Below, in pieces: positions 1 through 5,414 of a stretch of DNA of 5,414 bases. A model generated the notes under the pieces. The model saw only the letters and a program-made list of their open reading frames with translations. It was not told where the DNA came from and ran no database searches. The stretch lies in the NCBI GenBank assembly GCA_903871975.1, contig CAIQIY010000388.1:1-5414 (forward strand), in the 5' to 3' direction. The position numbers and the translations under genes were made by a program. Positions within the stretch are counted from its first letter, which is position 1; every line of letters begins with the position of its first letter. This stretch comes from an uncultured Chloroflexota bacterium. Its GTDB lineage: Bacteria; Chloroflexota; Chloroflexia; Chloroflexales; Roseiflexaceae.

Positions 1-144
1 CACATGGATGCCGGGGGATTGGATATCGGTATCAATGATGCCCACGCGTTTGCCGGTCTTGGCGACCATCGAGGCTACGTTGGCCGTCACGTTGGACTTG
101 CCGGTACCACCTCGGTACGAGTGAATCGACAGAATCCGCGACAT
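1..144 (-). CDS. ParA/MinD-family deviant Walker A ATPase, N-terminal 48 codons (3' end off window)
   Basis: The reverse strand reads from an ATG at 144 to the left edge with no stop and begins MSRILSIHSYRGGTGKSN. This is a deviant Walker A P-loop (residues 11-18, P-loop Lys16, Ser17) right after the first beta strand. A second strand ends in GIIDTDIQSPG (residues 35-45), the switch/Walker A' Asp region of the SIMIBI ATPases (ParA, MinD, Mrp, CpsD). Such proteins dimerise on ATP and position DNA, division or envelope machinery. An Arg sits at position 11, where the classical signature Lys of KGGxGK[ST] lies; I recall a MinD/ParA-like branch with this RGGTGKSN form. The start is supported by a GAGAGGAG Shine-Dalgarno six bases upstream. 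The partner genes lie outside the window, so chromosome segregation versus another role cannot be decided. The family call is firm; the exact function is unknown. Confidence 0.88.
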   Translation of the reverse strand, partial: MSRILSIHSYRGGTGKSNVTANVASMVAKTGKRVGIIDTDIQSPGIHV

Positions 145-150
145 CGGCCA

Positions 151-158
151 CTCCTCTC
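151..158 (-). promoter_or_regulatory. Ribosome binding site of the ParA/MinD-like gene
   Basis: The reverse strand reads GAGAGGAG, ending six bases before the ATG at 144. It is a near-perfect anti-16S match and fixes the start codon of the leftward ATPase. Confidence 0.75.
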
Positions 159-200
159 GTCCGGCGAACGGGCTGCGGTGGCGGCGTCGTTCGGCGCTGT

Positions 201-234
201 CATCGCTGGCGCATTCTAGCAGATTCCAGCGATG
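201..234. repeat. Perfect 9-bp inverted repeat bracketing the leftward -10 (candidate operator)
   Basis: CATCGCTGG at 201-209 is the exact reverse complement of CCAGCGATG at 226-234, with a 16-bp spacer (210-225) that contains the leftward -10. The arm centres are 25 bp apart. The geometry suits a dimeric repressor covering the -10 and start point of the ATPase gene. It could also fold as a hairpin in read-through RNA, but there is no T-tract, so a terminator is unlikely. The repeat is seen directly; the operator role is inferred. Confidence 0.5.
213..221 (-). promoter_or_regulatory. Putative extended -10 promoter for the ParA/MinD-like gene
   Basis: On the reverse strand TGCTAGAAT is an extended -10 (TGn plus TAGAAT, hexamer 218 to 213). 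It lies in an otherwise very GC-rich stretch, about 70 bases upstream of the ATPase ATG. It would give a start point near 206 and a leader of about 60 nt. I see no good -35 at 16-18 bp (GCACCC or TGCACC). A 9-bp inverted repeat brackets the element, which suggests regulation. This is inference from motif and position only. Confidence 0.5.
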
Positions 235-343
235 GGGGTGCACGCGCTGTTGGTGCCGGGCCGCTGTACAGCCCGGTCTTCGTCGTTCGCGCAGCACAAA
301 GCGAACCGCCGCCGCGGGCGCTGCCGGCATCCGCACACTGCTG

Positions 344-352
344 TGCTATACT
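344..352 (+). promoter_or_regulatory. Extended -10 promoter of the trypsin-like protease gene
   Basis: TGCTATACT is an extended -10 with hexamer TATACT at 347-352, one mismatch from TATAAT. The predicted start near 359 leaves a leader of about 32 nt before the ATG at 391. The -35 position (about 324-329, CCGGCA) is poor, as is common for extended -10 promoters. The surrounding 15-mer at 339-353 recurs with one change upstream of the SCO1 gene. It probably also drives the dehydrogenase gene that follows. Confidence 0.6.
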
Positions 353-390
353 CTGCCGGTCGCGAACGGCCGTAGCCCGGGAGGCACACC

Positions 391-1599
391 ATGCATCTCG
401 TCCGCTGGATCCTCGGCGGCGCCATCCTGCTGTCCATGCTGGCCACTGGTGGCGATGCCGCCGCCGACGAGACGCCCACGCCCGAACCACGCATCGTCGG
501 CGGCGTCGAGGCTGCGCCCGGCGAGATTCCGTGGCAGGTGCTGGTGCGCCCGGCCGGCTACCTGTGTGGCGGGAGCCTGGTCGATGCGAGCTATGTCATC
601 ACGGCGGCCCACTGTGTCGTGAATGACGCCGGCGCGCCGATCAGCCCGTCGCAGATCACCATCGTCGCCGGCGAGTACACGCGCGGTGCGAGCGAGGGCG
701 ACGAACAGACGCGCAGCGTGAGCGCGCTCTACGTGCATCCATCGTACGACGCCGACACCTTTGACAACGACATCGCACTGCTGCGCCTGGCCAGTCCGGT
801 CACGCTCAATGCGCGCGTCGCCACCATCGCGTTGGCGCGCGATGCCGCGCTCGGCGACGCCGGCATGACGGCATTGGTGTCGGGCTGGGGCACGACCAGC
901 TCGGGCGGCAGCACTGCGTCGACGTTGCGCAAGGTGACGATGCCGATCGTGTCGAATGCCACCTGCGCCGGCTCGTACGGCTCCAGCATCACCGCCAACA
1001 TGCTGTGCGCCGGCCTGGCCGCCGGCGGCGTCGACTCGTGCCAGGGCGACAGCGGCGGCCCGCTGGCAGTGCAACGCAACGGCAGCTGGTACCTCGCCGG
1101 CGTCGTCAGCTGGGGCAACGAGTGCGCCGCACCGGCATACTACGGCGTCTACACCCGCGTCTCGCGCTTCATCAGCTGGCTCGACGGGTATCTGCCGCGC
1201 ACGACCACGCCGGCCCTGACGGTCAACTACGCTGCCGGCGCACCGTGCAGCAGCTTCCTGATCGAGGGCAGCGACTACGGCGCCGACGCGACCGTCCAGA
1301 TCAGCATCAACGGCGTCGCCCTCGGCGAGGTGGTCGCTGCCGGCGACGGCACGCTGCAGCTGCTGCTCGAGAGCGACTGCGCCGCCGATGCCGGCGGCTA
1401 CCGGGTGATCGCCCGCGACGTCGGCGCCAGCAGCATCGCGGGGCGTGCGGCGTCGGCGGCTCAGGTCGCCTATCAGCTGGTGACCAGCGGGCCGAACGCG
1501 GTGGTGCGCGCTGCGCCGAGCGGCGCACCGGCGCCGGTGCCGGTGCCGGCCTCGGTCACGCCACTGCGCGTGTTGTTCCTGCCGTTGGTGCGCCGTTGA
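391..1599 (+). CDS. Secreted trypsin-like serine protease (S1A) with C-terminal beta-type domain
   Basis: This 402-aa exported zymogen probably cleaves proteins after Arg/Lys outside the cell. A signal peptide spans residues 1-25 (hydrophobic 6-18, AAA cleavage before Asp26). A short propeptide ends at Arg34, followed by IVGG, the classic activation site. The catalytic triad is His74 (TAAHC), Asp127 (DNDIALL) and Ser221 (GDSGGP). Asp215, six residues before the Ser, matches the trypsin S1-pocket Asp189, with the SWG wall at 240-242. Cysteines 59/75, 192/206 and 217/245 fit three conserved chymotrypsin-fold disulfides. After the peptidase (35-268) comes a domain of about 90 residues (275-363), predicted beta-rich and Ig-like, with its own Cys pair (286, 330). 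A Pro-rich linker (376-391) and the tail FLPLVRR follow. GGGAGG at 379-384 supports the ATG. Protease identity is firm; the C-terminal domain role (binding or cell-surface retention) is inferred. Confidence 0.95.
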   Translation: MHLVRWILGGAILLSMLATGGDAAADETPTPEPRIVGGVEAAPGEIPWQVLVRPAGYLCGGSLVDASYVITAAHCVVNDAGAPISPSQITIVAGEYTRGASEGDEQTRSVSALYVHPSYDADTFDNDIALLRLASPVTLNARVATIALARDAALGDAGMTALVSGWGTTSSGGSTASTLRKVTMPIVSNATCAGSYGSSITANMLCAGLAAGGVDSCQGDSGGPLAVQRNGSWYLAGVVSWGNECAAPAYYGVYTRVSRFISWLDGYLPRTTTPALTVNYAAGAPCSSFLIEGSDYGADATVQISINGVALGEVVAAGDGTLQLLLESDCAADAGGYRVIARDVGASSIAGRAASAAQVAYQLVTSGPNAVVRAAPSGAPAPVPVPASVTPLRVLFLPLVRR

Positions 1600-1615
1600 G
1601 CGATCAGCCTTGAGC

Positions 1616-1621
1616 GAGGGA
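1616..1621 (+). promoter_or_regulatory. Ribosome binding site deciding the dehydrogenase start
   Basis: GAGGGA lies three to four bases before the ATG at 1625. It is close but usable. The alternative in-frame TTG at 1610 has no upstream purine-rich site, so the ATG is preferred. Confidence 0.5.
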
Positions 1622-1624
1622 ATC

Positions 1625-2380
1625 ATGACCCGACGACCTGTGGTGCTCGTCACCGGTGGCGCCAGCGGCATCGGCCGCGCGTGTGTCGAGCGCTTTGCCC
1701 GCGATGGCGCCGAGGTGGTGATCATCGATCTGCCGTCGGCTGCCCCGGCCGCCAGCGAGCTCGGCGCGCGGTTCGTCGCCGCCGATCTGAGCGACGCATC
1801 ACAGACCAGCGCCGCAGCGACGGCGGTTCTGGGCCAGGTCGACCGCGTCGATGTTCTGATCAACAATGCCGGATTCCAGTTCATCGAGCCACTGCCGACG
1901 TTTCCGCTCGAGCGCTGGCAGGCGATGCTCGGTGTGATGCTCACCGCACCATTTCTGCTGACACAGGCATGCTGGCCCGGCATGGTCGCCGCCGGCCGTG
2001 GCCGCATCGTCAACATCGGCTCGGTGCACAGCCTGCGTGCGTCGCCCTTCAAGGTTGGCTACATCGCCGCCAAACATGGCCTGCTCGGTCTGACACGCAC
2101 CGCGGCACTCGAGGGTGGGCCGCACGGCATCACCGTCAACCTGATCGCGCCAGCCTACGTGCGCACGCCGCTGGTCGAGCGTCAGATCGCCGATCAGGCG
2201 CGCACGCGCAATCTGCCCGAGGCCGAGGTCGTCGGCCGTGTGATGCTCGAACCGGTGGCGATCAAGCGGCTCGTCGAGCCGGCCGAGGTCGCCGGGCTGG
2301 CGGCGTTTCTGTGCTCCCCCGATGCCGATGCCATCACGGGTTCGGTCTACGAGATCGCGCTGGGTGGGACTGCACGCTGA
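1625..2380 (+). CDS. bdhA: SDR-family dehydrogenase, 3-hydroxybutyrate dehydrogenase type
   Basis: This 251-aa classical short-chain dehydrogenase probably interconverts (R)-3-hydroxybutyrate and acetoacetate with NAD in the cytoplasm (ketone-body/PHB metabolism). It has the cofactor motif TGGASGIG (10-17), Asp35 after beta-2 favouring NAD over NADP, NNAG (80-83), and the catalytic Ser133, Tyr146 and Lys150. Residues I recall as substrate-carboxylate contacts in 3-HBDH are present: Gln85 (AGFQ), His135 (SVH), Lys143 (SPFK) and Gln187 (LVERQI). The blocks ASPFKxxYIAAKHG and YVRTPLVERQIADQA are also typical of this family. Two deviations: the tetrad Asn before the VMLTAPF block is Met105, as I recall in some relatives, and the usual C-terminal Trp of GGWTAQ is absent (GGTAR). 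ATG 1625 gives the standard N-terminus; TTG 1610 would add five residues without a ribosome site. It follows the protease by 25 bp and is probably cotranscribed. The subfamily is likely, but substrate is untested. Confidence 0.85.
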   Translation: MTRRPVVLVTGGASGIGRACVERFARDGAEVVIIDLPSAAPAASELGARFVAADLSDASQTSAAATAVLGQVDRVDVLINNAGFQFIEPLPTFPLERWQAMLGVMLTAPFLLTQACWPGMVAAGRGRIVNIGSVHSLRASPFKVGYIAAKHGLLGLTRTAALEGGPHGITVNLIAPAYVRTPLVERQIADQARTRNLPEAEVVGRVMLEPVAIKRLVEPAEVAGLAAFLCSPDADAITGSVYEIALGGTAR

Positions 2381-2488
2381 ACCCGGTATCTCCGTCGCTG
2401 CACGGGCGCGCCGGGCACGATGGTGGCCCCTGGCCCCCCTGAACCCCTGCGGGCCGGCGGTCGCATGCTGCTGCCCGACGCCACGGCA

Positions 2489-2517
2489 TTGCGCCAGCCG
2501 ACGTGCTGTGCTATGCT
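2489..2517 (+). promoter_or_regulatory. Sigma-70-type promoter of the SCO1-GH4-lysK unit
   Basis: TTGCGC at 2489-2494 (-35, four of six to TTGACA) is 17 bp from TATGCT at 2512-2517 (-10), which has an extended TGC before it. The predicted start is near 2524, with a leader of about 33 nt. The 15-mer at 2504-2518 matches 339-353 upstream of the protease at 14 of 15 positions. No later promoter is evident before the GH4 or lysK genes, so this one may serve all three. Confidence 0.65.
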
Positions 2518-2523
2518 CGGGGC

Positions 2524-2538
2524 GCGGCACCTGGCCGC
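2524..2538 (+). repeat. Small stem-loop at the predicted 5' end of the SCO1 mRNA
   Basis: GCGGC (2524-2528) can pair with GCCGC (2534-2538) around the loop ACCTG. The predicted transcript starts at about this base, so this would be a 5'-terminal hairpin, eight bases before the GAGGG ribosome site. It could protect the mRNA end. A five-bp stem in GC-rich DNA may be chance. Confidence 0.25.
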
Positions 2539-2556
2539 ACGAGCTGAGGGTTTCCC

Positions 2557-3156
2557 ATGGAGCGCAGGCACCTTTGGTGGCCGATCGCACTCGGCATCTT
2601 CCTCGCGGCGACGCTCACCGGCTGTGGCGAGTATCGCTATCGCGCCATGGCTTCGATCGACGAGCCGATCATGGCGCCCGTCTTCACGCTGACCGACTAC
2701 GATGGCGCGCCGTTTGCGCTCGACGCACAGCGCGGCACCATCGTGTTGCTGTTCTTTGGCTTCACCAGTTGCCCCGATGTCTGCCCGACCACGCTCGCCG
2801 AGCTGGCAGCGGTGCGCAAGAACCTCGGCGCCGACGCGGCGCGGGTGCGTACGGTGGTCATCACGGTCGATCCCGAGCGCGATACCGCCGACAAGCTGAA
2901 GCGCTACGTGCAGGTGTTCGATCCGGCGGCCATCGGGCTGTTGGCCGACCGGCCGGCGCTCGAAGCCGTCTATCGCGACTACGGTGTGGTGGCGCAGCGG
3001 CGCGATCTGCCGGATTCGGCGCTGGGCTATACCATCGATCACACGTCGGCAGTCTATGTGATCGATGCTGCCGGCCGCTGGGTCGGCTTGTTCGGCTATG
3101 GTGCCCCGGTGAGCGACATCACCGCCGATCTGCAGCACCTGCTGGCCGCGCGTTGA
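2557..3156 (+). CDS. SCO1/SenC/PrrC-family copper-binding lipoprotein
   Basis: This 199-aa membrane-anchored thioredoxin-fold protein fits the SCO family, which delivers copper to the CuA site of cytochrome c oxidase or reduces its cysteines. A lipoprotein signal (basic RR at 3-4, hydrophobic 7-19) ends in the lipobox LTGC, with lipid-anchored Cys23. The SCO metal site is complete: CPDVC (Cys72, Cys76) after the FFGFTSC strand, and distal His162 in DHTSAVYVID. The family block TVDPERDT (103-110) is also present. Its length is normal for the family. GAGGG at 2546-2550, six bases before the ATG, fixes the start. It has its own promoter and leads a run with GH4 28 bp downstream. No cytochrome oxidase subunit or synthesis gene is in view, so its target oxidase is inferred. 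A role in thiol-disulfide or redox signalling is an alternative. Confidence 0.93.
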   Translation: MERRHLWWPIALGIFLAATLTGCGEYRYRAMASIDEPIMAPVFTLTDYDGAPFALDAQRGTIVLLFFGFTSCPDVCPTTLAELAAVRKNLGADAARVRTVVITVDPERDTADKLKRYVQVFDPAAIGLLADRPALEAVYRDYGVVAQRRDLPDSALGYTIDHTSAVYVIDAAGRWVGLFGYGAPVSDITADLQHLLAAR

Positions 3157-3172
3157 ACGCACGCCGACGACC

Positions 3173-3177
3173 GGGAG
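3173..3177 (+). promoter_or_regulatory. Ribosome binding site deciding the GH4 start
   Basis: GGGAG is seven bases before ATG 3185 but only four before the overlapping in-frame GTG at 3182. The ATG is therefore the better start, shortening the protein by one residue. Confidence 0.6.
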
Positions 3178-3184
3178 CGCCGTG

Positions 3185-4543
3185 ATGGGTGACGTGGTGA
3201 CGCCGCTGCGCATCGGCTACATCGGTGGTGGCAGCCGGGCCTGGGCACCGATGTTGATGAACGACCTGGCCCAGGAGCCACGGCTCGGCGGTGAGGTGCG
3301 GCTCTACGACATCGATCGGGCGGCCGCCGAGCGCAATGCGCGGCTGGGTGCATGGCTGCAACAGCAACCTGGCGTCGTCTCGCAGTGGTCGTATCGCGTC
3401 GTCGGGCACGTGGCCGATGCGTTGCGCGGCGCCGACGTCGTCGTCGTCTCGATCCAGCCGGGCAGCCTGGAGCAGATGGGTCATGAGCTGGCGGTCGCCG
3501 AACAAGCCGGGCTGTTCTTCCCGGTTGGCGACACGACTGGTGCCCCCGGGCTGACACGTGGCCTGCGTGCGGCACTGGTGTACGCCGAGTTTGCCGCGGC
3601 AATCGCCGAGCACTGCCCTGCAGCGTGGGTGATCAACTACACCAACCCGATGTCGGTGTGCACCCGCACGCTGACGCGCGTCGCGCCGCACCTCAAGGTC
3701 TTCGGCTGTTGCCACGAGGTGTTCGGCACGCAGCAGCTGTTGGCGCAGCTGGCGCAGCGCTGGTATGGGCTGCCGGCGGTGCCGGAACGGCGCGAGATCG
3801 AGGTGAATGTGTTGGGCATCAACCACTTCACCTGGATCGATCGCGCCAGCTACCGCGGCCACGATCTGCTCGCCCGGCTGCGCACACACCTCGAGGAGCC
3901 GGGTGTACTGCGCTTCTACGATGCCGCCGAGATTCGCAGCCGCGACAACTGGTTCAACGACGAGCATCGCATCAAGTTCGAGCTGTTCCGGCGCTACGGC
4001 ATCCTGGCTGCTGCCGGCGACCGGCACCTCGCCGAGTTCGTGCCTGGCTTCATCGGCTCGCCCGACGAACTGTTCCGCTGGGGCATCATCCGCACGCCAA
4101 TCAGCTACCGCCAGGCACGCCACCAACAGGCGACCGCCATGGTCGACGGTCTGCTGTCTGGCGCACTGCCCTTCACGCTGCGCGATTCCGGCGAGGAAGC
4201 AGTGCAGCAGATCGCTGCGCTGGTCGGCCGTGCCGAACTGGTGACCAACGTCAACCTGGCGAACGTGGGGCAGATCAGCAATCTGCCGCTGGGCGCCGTC
4301 GTCGAGACCAACGCCTGGTTCGGTCGGGATCGGGTGATCCCGCTGGCTGCCGGCGCACTGCCGCCGGGCGTCGCCGCCCTGGTGTCGCGGCATGTGGCAG
4401 TCCAGGAGATGATCGTCGAGGCGGCGCTGACGCGCGATCGTGGGTTGGCGTTCCAGGCGCTCTGCACCGACCCGACGACCACCCTGCCGTTGGATCGCGC
4501 CTGGGCGTTGTTCGAGGCGCTGGGCCTGCCGCCCGGCTGGTGA
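3185..4543 (+). CDS. Glycoside hydrolase family 4 enzyme with CHEV motif (LplD-like alpha-galacturonidase/alpha-glucuronidase)
   Basis: This 452-aa cytoplasmic enzyme belongs to GH4, whose members cleave glycosides by NAD-dependent oxidation at C3 and elimination, needing Mn(II). The N-terminal Rossmann motif is IGYIGGGSRAW (10-20), with Asp42 at the end of beta-2. Family blocks follow: VINYTNPM (149-156), CCHEV (175-179) and GINHF (211-215). Cys176 and His214 are the expected metal ligands. The residues after the metal Cys are diagnostic in GH4. CHEV is the form I recall for alpha-galacturonidase LplD of Bacillus subtilis and Thermotoga alpha-glucuronidases. MelA-type alpha-galactosidases have CHS, and 6-phosphoglycosidases have CN or CD. 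Length is close to LplD. There is no signal peptide, so the substrate would be an imported oligouronide. It lies 28 bp after SCO1 and 15 bp before lysK. The family is firm; uronide specificity is likely, but no transporter or pectin gene is in view. Confidence 0.9.
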   Translation: MGDVVTPLRIGYIGGGSRAWAPMLMNDLAQEPRLGGEVRLYDIDRAAAERNARLGAWLQQQPGVVSQWSYRVVGHVADALRGADVVVVSIQPGSLEQMGHELAVAEQAGLFFPVGDTTGAPGLTRGLRAALVYAEFAAAIAEHCPAAWVINYTNPMSVCTRTLTRVAPHLKVFGCCHEVFGTQQLLAQLAQRWYGLPAVPERREIEVNVLGINHFTWIDRASYRGHDLLARLRTHLEEPGVLRFYDAAEIRSRDNWFNDEHRIKFELFRRYGILAAAGDRHLAEFVPGFIGSPDELFRWGIIRTPISYRQARHQQATAMVDGLLSGALPFTLRDSGEEAVQQIAALVGRAELVTNVNLANVGQISNLPLGAVVETNAWFGRDRVIPLAAGALPPGVAALVSRHVAVQEMIVEAALTRDRGLAFQALCTDPTTTLPLDRAWALFEALGLPPGW

Positions 4544-4558
4544 ACTGCAGAGGTGTCC

Positions 4559-5414
4559 ATGGTGGATCCGGTGGCATTGCTCGAGGCGATGGTGCGCATC
4601 CCCAGTCGCTCGGGCGACGAGGCGGCGCTGGCGCAGTTTCTGGTGACACAGATGCGCGAACTCGGGTTCGACAGCTTCGTCGACGATGCCGGCAATGCCG
4701 TCGGCATCGCCGGACACGGCCCCGATGTGGTGCTGCTGGGGCACATCGACACCGTGCCCGGCCTGGTGCCGGTGCGCATCGTCGATGGTCGGTTGTACGG
4801 CCGGGGCGCCGTCGATGCCAAGGGGCCGTTCGCCACATTCATCATGGCGGTCGCGCAGCTGATCGCCACCGATGCACTCGACTGCCGCTATGTCGTCATC
4901 GGCGCCGTCGAAGAAGAAGCTGCGTCGTCGCGCGGGGCTCAGCACGCCGCCACATGCTACCAGCCGGTCGCCTGCGTCATCGGCGAGCCGAGTGGTTGGG
5001 ACCAGCTGACATTGGGCTACAAGGGGCGGTTGCTGATCGATGCTGCCTGGCGCCAGCCGGGCGCGCACACCGCCGGGCCGACGCCGGCGGTCGCCGAGCG
5101 TGCCGTGGCGTACTGGTGTGCGGTTCGCGAGTACTGCAGCGCCTGGAACACCTCAGCCGGCAGTGCACGCTTCGATCACCTGTTGCCGGCGTTGCGTCAC
5201 ATCAACACCAGCAGCGACGGCCTGACCGACGAGGTGACCGCCACGATCGGCATCCGCCTGCCGCCGGCGATCGAGCCCGCCGAGCTGGCGGTGGCGCTGC
5301 GCGCGCTCGACCCCCACGCCGAGCTGGTCTTCCGCGAGGGCTGCCGCGCGTGGCAGTCGGAGCGCGACACTCCGCTGGCGCGGGCCTTCCTGCCCGCCAT
5401 CCGCGCCGCCGGCG
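4559..5414 (+). CDS. lysK: [LysW]-lysine/[LysW]-ornithine hydrolase LysK (M20 family), 3' end off window
   Basis: The frame is open from ATG 4559 to the right edge (285 codons plus one base). LysK releases lysine (or ornithine) from the carrier protein LysW, the last step of the alpha-aminoadipate LysW route. The M20 metallopeptidase site is present: His62 (GHIDTVPG), bridging Asp86 (GRGAVDAKGP), the EEE cluster 118-120 with general-base and metal-ligand Glu, and Glu143 (IGEPSGW). The strings VDDAGNAVG, VEEEAASSRGA and LTLGYKGRLL separate LysK from ArgE, DapE and carboxypeptidase G2. Residues from about 158 begin the dimerisation-domain insert, with His170 in a PGAHTAGP block. AGAGG at 4549-4553, five bases before the ATG, sets the start. 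It is probably cotranscribed with GH4. No other lysW-pathway gene is visible here. Ornithine rather than lysine release cannot be excluded. Confidence 0.9.
   Translation, partial: MVDPVALLEAMVRIPSRSGDEAALAQFLVTQMRELGFDSFVDDAGNAVGIAGHGPDVVLLGHIDTVPGLVPVRIVDGRLYGRGAVDAKGPFATFIMAVAQLIATDALDCRYVVIGAVEEEAASSRGAQHAATCYQPVACVIGEPSGWDQLTLGYKGRLLIDAAWRQPGAHTAGPTPAVAERAVAYWCAVREYCSAWNTSAGSARFDHLLPALRHINTSSDGLTDEVTATIGIRLPPAIEPAELAVALRALDPHAELVFREGCRAWQSERDTPLARAFLPAIRAAG

Larger units (their letters stand above)
2381..2556. other. Intergenic region before the SCO1 gene
   Basis: These 176 bp hold no convincing gene on either strand. The left part is C/G-rich, with an AscI-type GGCGCGCC palindrome but no stem plus T-tract terminator after the dehydrogenase. 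The right part carries the SCO1 promoter and leader described separately. Confidence 0.6.

Noticed and set aside
1525..1552. Short tandem repeat in the Pro/Val-rich linker
   Set aside because: Only about two CCGGTG units, encoding an ordinary PVPVP linker; not a meaningful array.
391..1599. Eukaryotic contamination because of the animal-like trypsin
   Set aside because: There are no introns, a bacterial signal peptide, Shine-Dalgarno and -10 are present, and composition matches the neighbours. S1A trypsins are known in bacteria.
1610..1627. TTG 1610 as the dehydrogenase start
   Set aside because: There is no ribosome site before it, and it adds five residues ahead of the normal short N-terminus of the family.
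346..2052. 568-codon open frame on the minus strand across the protease and dehydrogenase
   Set aside because: It is antisense to two genes with full catalytic motifs. Its translation is Arg/Ala/His-rich with no recognisable domain, which is typical of shadow frames in GC-rich DNA.
2381..2480. Intrinsic terminator after the dehydrogenase gene
   Set aside because: C/G runs are present, but I find no stable stem followed by a T-tract.
2420..2692. 90-codon plus-strand frame entering the SCO1 gene
   Set aside because: It overlaps the SCO1 promoter and coding start in another frame, lacks a ribosome site and shows no recognisable protein features.
3182..3187. GTG 3182 as the GH4 start
   Set aside because: It leaves only four bases after GGGAG, whereas ATG 3185 leaves seven.
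3119..5068. 649-codon open frame on the minus strand across SCO1, GH4 and lysK
   Set aside because: It spans three well-supported genes and their gaps, has low-complexity composition and no motif. A codon-periodicity effect of high GC explains it.

Overview
The window is GC-rich, bacterial, gene-dense DNA with good Shine-Dalgarno sites and no introns. It most resembles a member of the Chloroflexota (Chloroflexia). The reasons are the secreted trypsin ending in a short hydrophobic FLPLVRR tail, a LysK-type LysW-pathway hydrolase, a CHEV-type GH4 enzyme, and extended -10 promoters of the TGTGCTATACT kind. This placement is inference from protein style; there is no rRNA or other phylogenetic marker here.

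Layout: (1) Positions 1-144, minus strand: the first 48 codons of a ParA/MinD-type ATPase, running off the left edge. (2) 145-390: a divergent intergenic region with an extended -10 for each direction. A perfect 9-bp inverted repeat brackets the ParA-side -10. (3) 391-1599, plus: a secreted trypsin-like (S1A) zymogen with a C-terminal beta-type domain and a tail motif. (4) 1625-2380, plus: a short-chain dehydrogenase of the 3-hydroxybutyrate dehydrogenase type, 25 bp after the protease. (5) 2381-2556: a non-coding gap with a good promoter. (6) 2557-3156: an SCO1/SenC copper lipoprotein. (7) 3185-4543: a GH4 NAD/Mn-dependent glycosidase with the CHEV signature. (8) 4559 to the right edge: LysK, [LysW]-lysine/ornithine hydrolase, 3'-incomplete.

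Transcription probably falls into three units: the leftward ATPase, a protease-dehydrogenase pair from a promoter near 347, and an SCO1-GH4-lysK run from a promoter near 2512 with gaps of 28 and 15 bp. The two rightward promoters share a 15-mer with one mismatch. The genes do not form an obvious single pathway: extracellular proteolysis, ketone-body/PHB metabolism, cytochrome oxidase copper delivery, uronide or galactoside breakdown, and lysine/arginine synthesis.

I see no mobile element, CRISPR array, tRNA, rRNA or clear intrinsic terminator, and no convincing undescribed system. The items most worth a second look are the operator-like repeat over the ATPase promoter, the Arg in the ATPase deviant Walker A motif, the protease C-terminal module, and the GH4-lysK pairing.
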